Part shown: positions 1 through 6,573 of the stretch, one piece after another
Numbering within the stretch: the first letter of the stretch is position 1
How the letters are laid out: each line of letters opens with the position of its first letter
NCBI GenBank assembly: GCA_040905145.1
Contig: JBBDSC010000194.1
Location: 1 to 20,052, forward strand
DNA: 20,052 nt
Direction: 5' to 3'
Source of the DNA: DATGMS01 sp040905145
GTDB lineage: Bacteria > Bacteroidota > Bacteroidia > Cytophagales > Cyclobacteriaceae
Translations under genes and position numbers: made by a program
Notes under the pieces: generated by a model
Told to the model about the DNA's origin: nothing
The model's database searches: none
Seen by the model: the letters and a program-made list of their open reading frames with translations, nothing else

Positions 1-1176
1 ATATCCACCCCATTTAATATAGGTGTCCAAAACCTTATCGCCTCTTCCTGAAAGATTAATTACAATAATATCATCCTTTTTATATTTAATCTGGTTCAGG
101 GCAGAAAGGGCATGGGCCGATTCTATGGCCGGAATAATTCCCTCCAAACGGCTGAGCTGCACCCCTGCTTTCATGGCATCTTCATCTTCTACCGCCACAA
201 ATTCCGCTCTTCCAGTATCAAATAAATGTGCATGGACCGGACCTATTCCTGGATAATCCAAACCAGCTGAAATGGAGTGGGGCTCGGTCACCTGACCGTC
301 CTCGGTCTGCATCAACAGGGTTTTACTCCCGTGTAATATTCCTGGTTTTCCCAAAATGGTCGTGGCAGCAGACTTGCCGGAATGAATGCCCATACCTGCA
401 GCTTCTACAGCGACCAATCTTACCTTGTCTGTATTATAATAATGATAAAAAGCCCCAGCAGCGTTACTGCCCCCGCCTACGCAGGCAATAACCACATCAG
501 GGTTTTCAGTCCCTTCTTTCTCCACCAGCTGGGATTTAATCTCTTCACTGATGATGGACTGAAACTGGGCCACCATCTCTGGATAGGGATGGGGACCAAC
601 TACCGAACCAATAATATAATGGGTATCTACGGGATTATTGATCCATTGCCTCATGGCTTCATTGGTAGCATCCTTCAGAGTCTTGCTTCCTGAATTGGCA
701 GGGACCACTTGGGCACCAAGGATTTTCATCCTTTCTACGTTGGGTTTCTGTCGTTCCATATCAATGGCTCCCATATACACGGTACATTCCATTCCCATCA
801 AGGCACATACGGTGGCTGTGGCCACCCCGTGTTGTCCGGCACCGGTTTCTGCGATAATCCTCTTCTTCCCCAGTTTCCTGGCGAGAATGATCTGCCCAAT
901 GGTGTTGTTGACTTTATGGGCCCCTGTATGGCATAAATCCTCTCTTTTCAGGTAAATCTTAGTCCCAAAGTGTGAGGAGAGGCGTTTGGCAAGATACAAG
1001 GGAGTTGGCCTACCCACATAGTCCCTTAACAGCAGTGCAAATTCCTTTTGAAATTCTTCTGAGGCGGTGATGATGGGAAAATTTACCCTCAGCTCCTCTA
1101 TATTAGGATAAAGCATTTCCGGTATATATGCACCACCGAATTTGCCATAAAATCCTTTTTCATCTACTCCTATCAT
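1..1176 (-). CDS. trpB: Tryptophan synthase beta chain (C-terminal end cut by window edge)
   Basis: TrpB condenses indole with L-serine using pyridoxal phosphate, the last step of tryptophan synthesis, in complex with TrpA. The reading frame is open from an ATG at 1176 to base 1, giving 392 codons; family members are about 390-400 residues, so only the last few residues and the stop are missing. The N-terminus starts MIGVDEKGFYGKFGGAYIPE. The PLP-binding lysine is K88 in the AHKVNNTIGQ motif, and the phosphate-binding glycine loop CVGGGSNAAG is present. The frame ends in ...KVLDTYIKWGGY, which is typical C-terminal sequence. It lies 21 bp downstream of trpF in the same operon, and trpA would be expected just outside the window. 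Start choice: the ATG at 1176 is the only one giving the standard N-terminus. Confidence 0.96.
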   Translation of the reverse strand, partial: MIGVDEKGFYGKFGGAYIPEMLYPNIEELRVNFPIITASEEFQKEFALLLRDYVGRPTPLYLAKRLSSHFGTKIYLKREDLCHTGAHKVNNTIGQIILARKLGKKRIIAETGAGQHGVATATVCALMGMECTVYMGAIDMERQKPNVERMKILGAQVVPANSGSKTLKDATNEAMRQWINNPVDTHYIIGSVVGPHPYPEMVAQFQSIISEEIKSQLVEKEGTENPDVVIACVGGGSNAAGAFYHYYNTDKVRLVAVEAAGMGIHSGKSAATTILGKPGILHGSKTLLMQTEDGQVTEPHSISAGLDYPGIGPVHAHLFDTGRAEFVAVEDEDAMKAGVQLSRLEGIIPAIESAHALSALNQIKYKKDDIIVINLSGRGDKVLDTYIKWGGY

Positions 1177-1197
1177 AATTCATTCATTAAATATTAT

Positions 1198-1839
1198 TCA
1201 GTCGACCTTATTTCTCATTTTCTTCACAAAACCCTGGACTTTGACAATGTCCTTCAGCCCTGGTTGAATCTCAAATTTTGAGTTTATATCTACTCCCAAC
1301 AATTGGGGAATTTTTACAGCAAGTGCATGGAGGGTTTCTATGCTTTCCTCATCCACTCCTCCACTCAATAAAAATCCTTTTTGAAAAGGATATTTTTCCA
1401 GGACTGACCAGTCAAACTGTTTTCCTGATCCTCCGAACTTTTGGGTTTGGGTGTCAAAAAGAAACAAATCAACCACCTCATCAAAAGGCTGGAATTCCTC
1501 CCAATCAATAGCTGTTCCCACTCTTAATACCTTTATGACCTTTATTGGAGAAACCGCTTTGAGGTTGTTGATAAATTCTACTGTTTCATCTCCATGCAGT
1601 TGAACATAATCTAAGCCAAAATCATTGATTTTTTTTAGTAAATAGTCCAAATCCGAATTTACAAAGATCCCTACTTTTGATATTTGTAATCTTTTATAAA
1701 AATCAAGATCAACTTTTTCCTTTTCAACAAAACGGGAGGATTCGCCATAAAAAATCAATCCCATCAGATCCGGCGATGTGCTTTCCATCAATTGCAGGAT
1801 ATTCTCCTGTTCCCTCATGCCACAAACTTTGATTATCAT
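1198..1839 (-). CDS. trpF: Phosphoribosylanthranilate isomerase
   Basis: TrpF converts N-(5-phosphoribosyl)anthranilate to the carboxyphenylamino-deoxyribulose phosphate used by TrpC. The protein has 213 residues, normal for a stand-alone TIM-barrel TrpF. The N-terminal KVCGMRE motif carries the catalytic cysteine (C6), the VQLHGDE strand is at about 79-85, and LFLFDT at about 125-130 supplies the candidate catalytic aspartate (D129). The phosphate-binding ends GGSGKQFDW and LSGGV are also present. Its ATG overlaps the TGA of trpC by four bases (ATGA), so translation of the two is probably coupled. In some bacteria trpC and trpF are fused; here they are separate genes. Confidence 0.95.
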   Translation of the reverse strand: MIIKVCGMREQENILQLMESTSPDLMGLIFYGESSRFVEKEKVDLDFYKRLQISKVGIFVNSDLDYLLKKINDFGLDYVQLHGDETVEFINNLKAVSPIKVIKVLRVGTAIDWEEFQPFDEVVDLFLFDTQTQKFGGSGKQFDWSVLEKYPFQKGFLLSGGVDEESIETLHALAVKIPQLLGVDINSKFEIQPGLKDIVKVQGFVKKMRNKVD

Positions 1840-2660
1840 CTGCCTAAATTTTGGTGCTCAGAACCGGAAGACAATTTCCTGAATTCATTCATGAAATTAT
1901 AGGCTGCCTGATGGGGCCTGCTGGATTTCATGAAATTCTCTCCGATCAGGAAACCGTCAAAACCTGCTTTTTTTAATTCTACCAATGTTTCCGGTACAGA
2001 AATTCCGCTTTCAGAAATTTTCACAAATTGAGGAGGGATTTTACCAATTAAATCAAAAGAGGTCTCCAATGATACATCAAAAGTTTTCAAACTTCTGTTG
2101 TTGATTCCAACCAGATCCAGATACTCATTTAACGATCGGTTCAATTCCGATTCATCATGCACTTCCATCAATACCTCTAAACCAAGGCGACGGGCAAACC
2201 GGGCCAATTCTTTCAAACGGCCCGGCTCCAGGACGGCAGCAATCAAAAGGATACAATCCGCTCCAATGGATTTGGCTTCAATAATTTGATATTCATCAAT
2301 CACAAAATCCTTACGGAGAATGGGACAAAAGTTAAATTTTCTTGCCAAGGTCAGGTCATTGTTCGATCCCCCAAAAAACTGCGTGTCTGTCAATATTGAT
2401 AGCGCAGAAGCTCCAGCCTGCATATAGCCAATACTGGTCCTTTCTACCTGGGCGGTAACATTAATCTGTCCTTTTGAGGGTGACCGCCTTTTAAATTCGG
2501 CAATTATACCGGTCTTTTCAGGGTGGGTCACGTATTTCTTCACGGAAATCACCTGATTATTGTAGTAGATACTTTGCTCGAGTAGTTTTATGGGAACCAA
2601 GCTTTTACGCTCTGCAACCTCCTTTATTTTGTGGGCTATTATCTTATCCAGAATGTTCAT
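1836..2660 (-). CDS. trpC: Indole-3-glycerol phosphate synthase
   Basis: TrpC closes the indole ring, turning the TrpF product into indole-3-glycerol phosphate with loss of CO2 and water. The protein has 274 residues, a single-domain TIM barrel of usual length. Visible motifs in order: IIAEFKRRSPSKG (52-64, with E55 and K57), ALSILTD (86-92), PILRKDF (113-119, catalytic K117), LMEVHDE (164-170, E166), VGINNRSL (184-191, N187), ISESGI (215-220) and GFLIGE near the C-terminus. The gene starts 9 bp after the trpD stop and overlaps trpF by 4 bp, in the usual order of the Bacteroidota trp operon. Confidence 0.96.
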   Translation of the reverse strand: MNILDKIIAHKIKEVAERKSLVPIKLLEQSIYYNNQVISVKKYVTHPEKTGIIAEFKRRSPSKGQINVTAQVERTSIGYMQAGASALSILTDTQFFGGSNNDLTLARKFNFCPILRKDFVIDEYQIIEAKSIGADCILLIAAVLEPGRLKELARFARRLGLEVLMEVHDESELNRSLNEYLDLVGINNRSLKTFDVSLETSFDLIGKIPPQFVKISESGISVPETLVELKKAGFDGFLIGENFMKSSRPHQAAYNFMNEFRKLSSGSEHQNLGR

Positions 2661-2669
2661 TATACCAAT

Positions 2670-3680
2670 TTATGCTGTTGAAATGGAGGTTTTTGGCGTC
2701 AGCAAAGCTTTAAATACTTTCAGCGCCCTTCCGCTCTTAAGGGCTTCTTCCGCTTTTTCAATTGCATCCAAAAAGGACAATTGTTGATCGGCGGCTTGCA
2801 AAGCTGCAGCTGAATTGGCTATAACAACCGAATTTTGTGCTTCAGTTCCCTTTCCCTTTAATACATCTTCGAATATTTTAGCGGATTCTTCAACCGTCGC
2901 CCCCCCACTGATAGACGCAGCGGTTAAAGTAGGAAACCCTATATTATTCGGGGAAATTACTTTTTCCCCCTGATTGGTAACCATTTTGAAATCACCTGTA
3001 AGCGAAATTTCATCGTAGCCATCCAAAGAATGGATGATACTGAACTTCATGCCATTGTTCTGGTAGAGATAGGCATATAACCGGGCCAGTTCCAAACTAA
3101 ACACCCCTATCATTTGCTTCTTAGGCCTACTTGGATTTACCATTGGCCCCAACATATTGAAAAAGGTCTTTACCCCTAGTTCCTTTCTAATCGGTCCTAC
3201 ATTTTTCATGGCAGGATGAAAAAGCGGCGCATGAAGAAAGGCAATCCCTGCTTCATCCAAACTTCTTCTAATCTCCCCCATATCATTGGTGAACTGATAA
3301 CCGAAATAGGCCAATAAATTGGAAGAACCACAAATAGAAGATACGCCTATGTTGCCATGCTTTGCCACATGTTGACCGGCCGCAGCCACGATAAATGAGG
3401 ACAGGGTGGAAATATTAAAGGTATCCTTACCATCACCTCCGGTTCCACAAAGGTCAATGGCATCATATTCGGCTATTTCCACAGGAATGCAAAGATCCAA
3501 CATGGCTTCCCTAAATCCCCCTAGTTCATCCACTGTGATGCTCCTCATTAAATAAACGGTAAGAAAAGCTGCTATCTGGCTTTGATTGTATTCACCCGTG
3601 GTTATTTTTTTCAAAACCTCTTTGGCCTGTTCCTTACTTAAAGTCCTATGCTCTATGAGTTGATTTAGTATATCTTTCAT
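2670..3680 (-). CDS. trpD: Anthranilate phosphoribosyltransferase
   Basis: TrpD transfers the phosphoribosyl group of PRPP to anthranilate. The protein has 336 residues, normal length, not fused to TrpG. The small helical N-terminal domain (about 1-70) is followed by the PRPP-binding glycine motif LCGTGGDGKDTFNIST (77-92) and the KHGN segment (107-110). The anthranilate-binding region FLHAPLFHPAMKNVGPIRKEL and FFNMLGPMVNPSRP follow. The segment after KHGN reads IGVSSICGSSNLL, differing from the enterobacterial form (RSVSSKSGSSDLL); I take this as lineage variation rather than loss of activity. The start codon lies inside the end of trpG, with a 35-bp overlap. Confidence 0.95.
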   Translation of the reverse strand: MKDILNQLIEHRTLSKEQAKEVLKKITTGEYNQSQIAAFLTVYLMRSITVDELGGFREAMLDLCIPVEIAEYDAIDLCGTGGDGKDTFNISTLSSFIVAAAGQHVAKHGNIGVSSICGSSNLLAYFGYQFTNDMGEIRRSLDEAGIAFLHAPLFHPAMKNVGPIRKELGVKTFFNMLGPMVNPSRPKKQMIGVFSLELARLYAYLYQNNGMKFSIIHSLDGYDEISLTGDFKMVTNQGEKVISPNNIGFPTLTAASISGGATVEESAKIFEDVLKGKGTEAQNSVVIANSAAALQAADQQLSFLDAIEKAEEALKSGRALKVFKALLTPKTSISTA

Positions 3681-4263
3681 AATCTGAGTGTGTTTTTAAT
3701 CCATTAATCCAATTTTCCATGATTACTTTTCCATGCTCCGTCAATATGCTTTCGGGATGAAACTGAAGTCCCCTTACATTGAAAACTTTATGTCGGACCC
3801 CCATGATCTGCCCGTCCGGAGTCTTGGCCGTGATGGTCAAATCCCCGGGAAGGGTACTTTCATCAATGACCCAACTGTGGTACCTCCCAATTTTAAAACT
3901 TCCTGGAAGACCTTTAAAAAGTAAATCATCTTGGATTTTCACTATTGATTCCACACCATGGACCACTTCGGTGAGATTATTTAAGCTTCCGCCAAAAGCT
4001 TCCCCAATAGCCTGATGTCCCAAACAAACACCCAGGATATCTTTTGTAGCAGCATATCTTTTTATCAGCTCCGGCATAATCCCTGCCTCACAGGGCAATC
4101 CAGGACCAGGGGACAAAAGGATTTTATCATATTTATTCACTCCTTCCAAAGAAATCTTATCGTTTCTAAAAATATCCATTTGAGCACCATAACCTAATTC
4201 CCGGATAATATATACCAGGTTATAGGTAAAGGAGTCATAATTGTCAAGTACCAGTATTTTCAT
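3646..4263 (-). CDS. trpG: Anthranilate synthase component II (glutamine amidotransferase)
   Basis: TrpG hydrolyses glutamine and passes ammonia to TrpE for anthranilate synthesis. The protein has 205 residues and is a class I glutamine amidotransferase: DNYDSFTYNL at 7-16, oxyanion region SPGPGLP (51-57), the nucleophile C80 in GVCLGHQ, and the H169/E171 pair in LQFHPESILTEHG. The same fold occurs in PabA, but the position between trpE and trpD makes TrpG the natural reading; it could serve both enzymes. The C-terminus runs past the usual end (about MENWI) by around 20 polar residues, and this extension creates the 35-bp overlap with trpD. The gap to trpE is 23 bp. Confidence 0.95.
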   Translation of the reverse strand: MKILVLDNYDSFTYNLVYIIRELGYGAQMDIFRNDKISLEGVNKYDKILLSPGPGLPCEAGIMPELIKRYAATKDILGVCLGHQAIGEAFGGSLNNLTEVVHGVESIVKIQDDLLFKGLPGSFKIGRYHSWVIDESTLPGDLTITAKTPDGQIMGVRHKVFNVRGLQFHPESILTEHGKVIMENWINGLKTHSDYERYTKSTHRA

Positions 4264-4286
4264 TTTTCCTTATGTTCACTCTATGA

Positions 4287-5702
4287 TTAGACTTCTTCTG
4301 CTTTTTTCAAAGCCACCCTTAACGCTTCCAGCTTGTTACTTACTTCCTGGAGTTCACTCTCTATGGAAGACTTTGCCACTACTCCTGCGCCTGCCTGATA
4401 TCTTAGTTGATTCCCGTCAGAAACAAAAGACCTGATGAGAATTGCATGGTTAAAATCACCATTGAAACCTAAAAAACCTATGGCGCCGCCATAAAATCTC
4501 CTGGAGGTATTTTCCAGTTCATCTATCAATTCCATTGCCTTATATTTTGGCGCACCTGATAAAGTTCCCGCCGGAAAAGTATCTGCAACCAGCTGAAGGG
4601 GATTGGCACCATTGGGTAGGATTCCTGTGACTTTGGAAACCAGATGAATAACATGGGAATAATATTGGATTTCTTTAAAGACTTCTACTTCTACCTTTTC
4701 TGAAGAGCGGCTTAAATCATTTCGGGCAAGGTCCACCAACATCACATGTTCTGAATTTTCCTTTGGATCATCATACAGCTTAAGGGCCAAATTCGCATCA
4801 GCCTGATCATTTCCGGTCCTTTTGAAGGTACCTGCGATGGGATAGATGGTGGCTTTATTGCTTTTTACAACGATTTGTGCCTCAGGAGAACTTCCGAAAA
4901 CCTTAAATGAGCCGTAATCAAAGTAAAACAAATAAGGGGAAGGATTAACGGATCTCAGGGCCCTGTAAACATTAAACTCGTCCCCTTTGAATCCAGTGGT
5001 AAAAGCCCGTGAAAGTACGATTTGAAAAACATCCCCCTTAAAGCAATGTTCCCTTCCTTTCCTCAAAATATCCAAAAACTCTTCATCAGAATAATTAGAG
5101 GTTTCCTCTCCTACCATTTCAAATTGATATGAGGGAATATTTTTATTCTTCAGCAAAGTCTCAATTTGGTCAATACTGGTGTTTTCCTCCTCCGTATCCA
5201 AATGATGCTCAAAAATGTGAAGTTCGTTCTTAAAATGATCTACCACTATCACATTTTTGTAAACCGCATAATGCATCATTGGCACAGATGATTGCTGGGT
5301 GTTCTTCAAAGAAATATCCTCAAAAAAAGATAAAGTATCATACTGCATGTATCCGAAAAGCCCATTGGAAATAAACTTAAAGTCTTTTTTCTCTTCTGTA
5401 AATTTCCTTGAAAAATTCCGGAGCGCATCCACCAGCTTATTTTCCTTCTGAATTGGATAAGAGGTGATTTGCCCGAAAGGAAGTTCCTCCTTTACCTGTC
5501 CATTGTTTAAAGTAAAGGTGGCCAATGGATTGAAACATATATACGAATAACTGTTTTCCTGTCCATGATAATCCGAACTTTCCAGCAGGATCGGATTAGA
5601 AAACCTGTCCCTCACCTGCAGGTAAATACTGACAGGGGTGATGGTGTCCGCCAGCAGTTTTTTGTACCGGGTCTTCAAATAGAATTTTTCTAATGTTTCC
5701 AT
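4287..5702 (-). CDS. trpE: Anthranilate synthase component I
   Basis: TrpE makes anthranilate from chorismate with ammonia supplied by TrpG, the committed step of tryptophan synthesis. The protein has 471 residues, typical for the chorismate-binding family. The N-terminal LLESS motif (39-43) corresponds to the serine-containing element that binds tryptophan for feedback inhibition in characterised TrpE proteins, favouring TrpE over PabB. NPSPYLFYFDYG, the IAGTFKRTG segment, LVDLARNDLSR and FPAGTLSGAPKYKAMELID form the chorismate-binding domain. It is the first structural gene of the operon. Its ATG is 18 bases past the last terminator U, preceded by AT-rich sequence with no Shine-Dalgarno match, as is usual in Bacteroidota. 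Confidence 0.96.
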   Translation of the reverse strand: METLEKFYLKTRYKKLLADTITPVSIYLQVRDRFSNPILLESSDYHGQENSYSYICFNPLATFTLNNGQVKEELPFGQITSYPIQKENKLVDALRNFSRKFTEEKKDFKFISNGLFGYMQYDTLSFFEDISLKNTQQSSVPMMHYAVYKNVIVVDHFKNELHIFEHHLDTEEENTSIDQIETLLKNKNIPSYQFEMVGEETSNYSDEEFLDILRKGREHCFKGDVFQIVLSRAFTTGFKGDEFNVYRALRSVNPSPYLFYFDYGSFKVFGSSPEAQIVVKSNKATIYPIAGTFKRTGNDQADANLALKLYDDPKENSEHVMLVDLARNDLSRSSEKVEVEVFKEIQYYSHVIHLVSKVTGILPNGANPLQLVADTFPAGTLSGAPKYKAMELIDELENTSRRFYGGAIGFLGFNGDFNHAILIRSFVSDGNQLRYQAGAGVVAKSSIESELQEVSNKLEALRVALKKAEEV

Positions 5703-5720
5703 AATAAAAGGTATTAAAAG

Positions 5721-5752
5721 AAAAAAAGGCTTACCGGAAATCCAGCAAGCCT
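5721..5752 (-). terminator. trp attenuator (intrinsic terminator before trpE)
   Basis: On the minus strand the arms AGGCTTGCTGG (5752-5742) and CCGGTAAGCCT (5737-5727) form an 11-bp stem, nine Watson-Crick pairs and two G-U pairs, closed by the four-base loop ATTT. The stem runs into a tract of T (5727-5721). It lies 24 nt after the trpL stop and ends about 18 nt before the trpE ATG. That geometry is expected for a terminator controlled by translation of the leader peptide. It is orientated to stop transcription entering trpE. Confidence 0.9.
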
Positions 5753-5776
5753 CTTCTTTAATTTATAATCGAATTT

Positions 5777-5854
5777 TTAGGCAAAAAATAGCTGTTCTCC
5801 TTTTTTGGAAGGTCTAAAATGCCACCACCATATTTGATCATTAATGTTTTTCAT
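5777..5854 (-). CDS. trpL: trp operon leader peptide (three consecutive Trp codons)
   Basis: This is a 25-codon open reading frame reading MKNINDQIWWWHFRPSKKGE then QLFFA and a TAA stop. Codons 9-11 are TGG TGG TGG (5822-5830). Tryptophan is rare in proteins, so three in a row in a tiny frame between a promoter and an intrinsic terminator upstream of trpE is the hallmark of a transcription-attenuation leader peptide. The frame continues upstream in phase to 5965, but the promoter -7 element lies at 5868-5875, so the ATG at 5854 is the only sensible start. The predicted 5' untranslated leader is only about 8 nt, without a Shine-Dalgarno sequence. By analogy with enteric trpL, ribosome stalling at these codons when charged tRNA-Trp is scarce should prevent the terminator from forming. 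Confidence 0.9.
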   Translation of the reverse strand: MKNINDQIWWWHFRPSKKGEQLFFA

Positions 5855-5867
5855 ACTTGTCAGAGGA

Positions 5868-5897
5868 CAAAGATAGAAACGCATTCTATTTAACAAA
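5868..5897 (-). promoter_or_regulatory. trp operon promoter (Bacteroidota type)
   Basis: On the minus strand, TATCTTTG (5875-5868) matches the TAnnTTTG -7 consensus exactly, and TTTG (5897-5894) lies 18 nt upstream as the -33 element. Transcription should start near 5860-5863, placing the leader peptide ATG at about +8. The spacing is slightly shorter than the usual 19-21 nt but within the range reported for related bacteria. Confidence 0.75.
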
Positions 5898-5965
5898 AAT
5901 AAATCATGAAAATTTAACCTATGTTCCGGAAAATTTTCCCCGATAAGAGGATAATTCCCAAACAA

Positions 5966-6256
5966 TCATTGATTATCCTCCTCCATCATCCTTTGCTGTG
6001 GCCATTCTGGTCCCAATTCCCTTTCCTCAAAATTGATGAGTTGCTCATTCTCAAACGTTGCCAGGATATAAAATCCATCATCCCTTGGGACCCTATAGGT
6101 TTTCACCTCCCCCTCCAGGTTGTGGAGTACGGCTGATTTATTTTGACGTAAAAACTTACTTTCTTCCATTCCCAATTCATAAGGGATGCGGGGTTGGAAG
6201 ATGCTACATGAAGCCATAATAAAGCTCATGGACAATATCATTAACAACTTTTTCAT
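5966..6256 (-). CDS. Small putative lipoprotein of unknown function
   Basis: I do not recognise the family. The chosen start (ATG at 6256) gives 96 residues beginning MKKLLMILSMSFIMASCSIF. This is a short lysine n-region, a hydrophobic core and a lipobox-like IMASC, so the protein is probably lipidated at that cysteine and exported by Sec. An upstream in-frame GTG (6265) would add MEI only and is less likely. The mature part is about 80 residues, charged, with no cysteines or clear motif; it includes the stretch VPRDDGFYILATFENEQLIN, which could be a small beta-structured domain. The gene sits alone between the trp leader promoter (downstream) and the divergent ffs gene (upstream). Confidence 0.7.
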   Translation of the reverse strand: MKKLLMILSMSFIMASCSIFQPRIPYELGMEESKFLRQNKSAVLHNLEGEVKTYRVPRDDGFYILATFENEQLINFEERELGPEWPQQRMMEEDNQ

Positions 6257-6367
6257 AATCTCCACTCTTTTTTAATGATAAAATTTTTCCCAATTATAAG
6301 TTAGTTTATAGCAATAAATTGGCCACTTTTTTTGGGCTTATTTTCACCGTATTTATTGCGAACATTT

Positions 6368-6398
6368 TTTGGTAAAAAGAAACTTTTGCTTACCTTTG
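6368..6398 (+). promoter_or_regulatory. ffs promoter (Bacteroidota type)
   Basis: TTTG (6368-6371), a 19-nt spacer and TACCTTTG (6391-6398) match the -33/-7 consensus TTTG-N19-21-TAnnTTTG. The -7 box ends two bases before the predicted RNA 5' end, which is consistent with a start at about 6400-6404. Confidence 0.8.
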
Positions 6399-6400
6399 TA

Positions 6401-6486
6401 GCAAGCGGCACGACCAGCTCCTGCTCAATCCCCCAGGCCCGGAAGGGAGCAAGGGTAGGCGGTTGTAGCGGTGCGATGCCGCTTAC
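6401..6486 (+). ncRNA. ffs: Signal recognition particle RNA (4.5S RNA, small bacterial type)
   Basis: The conserved SRP domain IV core CAGGCCCGGAAGGGAGCA is present at about 6434-6451, including the GGAA tetraloop and the asymmetric bulge that binds Ffh. The ends pair: GCAAGCGGCA (6401-6410) with TGCCGCTTAC (6477-6486), nine of ten positions, giving the expected single long hairpin. A run of six T follows immediately (6487-6492), so the hairpin itself can act as terminator. The RNA pairs with Ffh to target nascent membrane and exported proteins. At about 86 nt it is shorter than the 110-115 nt E. coli RNA. Exact ends are inferred from the promoter and the T run. Confidence 0.92.
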
Positions 6487-6492
6487 TTTTTT
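6487..6492 (+). terminator. U tract ending ffs
   Basis: Six consecutive T follow the closing stem of the SRP RNA, making the terminal helix plus U tract an intrinsic terminator. It separates ffs from the promoter of the downstream transaldolase gene. Confidence 0.6.
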
Positions 6493-6510
6493 CCTTTTTT
6501 CAAGACACGC

Positions 6511-6541
6511 ATTGTTTATTTTTCTCTTTAGTATACCTTTA
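6511..6541 (+). promoter_or_regulatory. Promoter of the transaldolase gene
   Basis: ATTG (6511-6514), a 19-nt spacer and TACCTTTA (6534-6541) match the TTG / TAnnTTTG pattern with one change in the last base of the -7 box. The start would be near 6547, about 27 nt before the ATG. Confidence 0.55.
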
Positions 6542-6573
6542 CTGCACAAAAACACACTCAAAACAAATCAACA

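Noticed and set aside
5855..5965. Upstream in-frame extension of the trp leader to a 62-residue protein
   Set aside because: The extension crosses the trp promoter boxes at 5868-5897, so it would not be on the trp transcript. Its residues show no protein-like pattern. Only the 25-codon part is kept.
6301..6561. 86-residue minus-strand open frame
   Set aside because: It lies antisense across the whole ffs gene and its promoter, and the RNA explains the conservation there. The composition is not protein-like.
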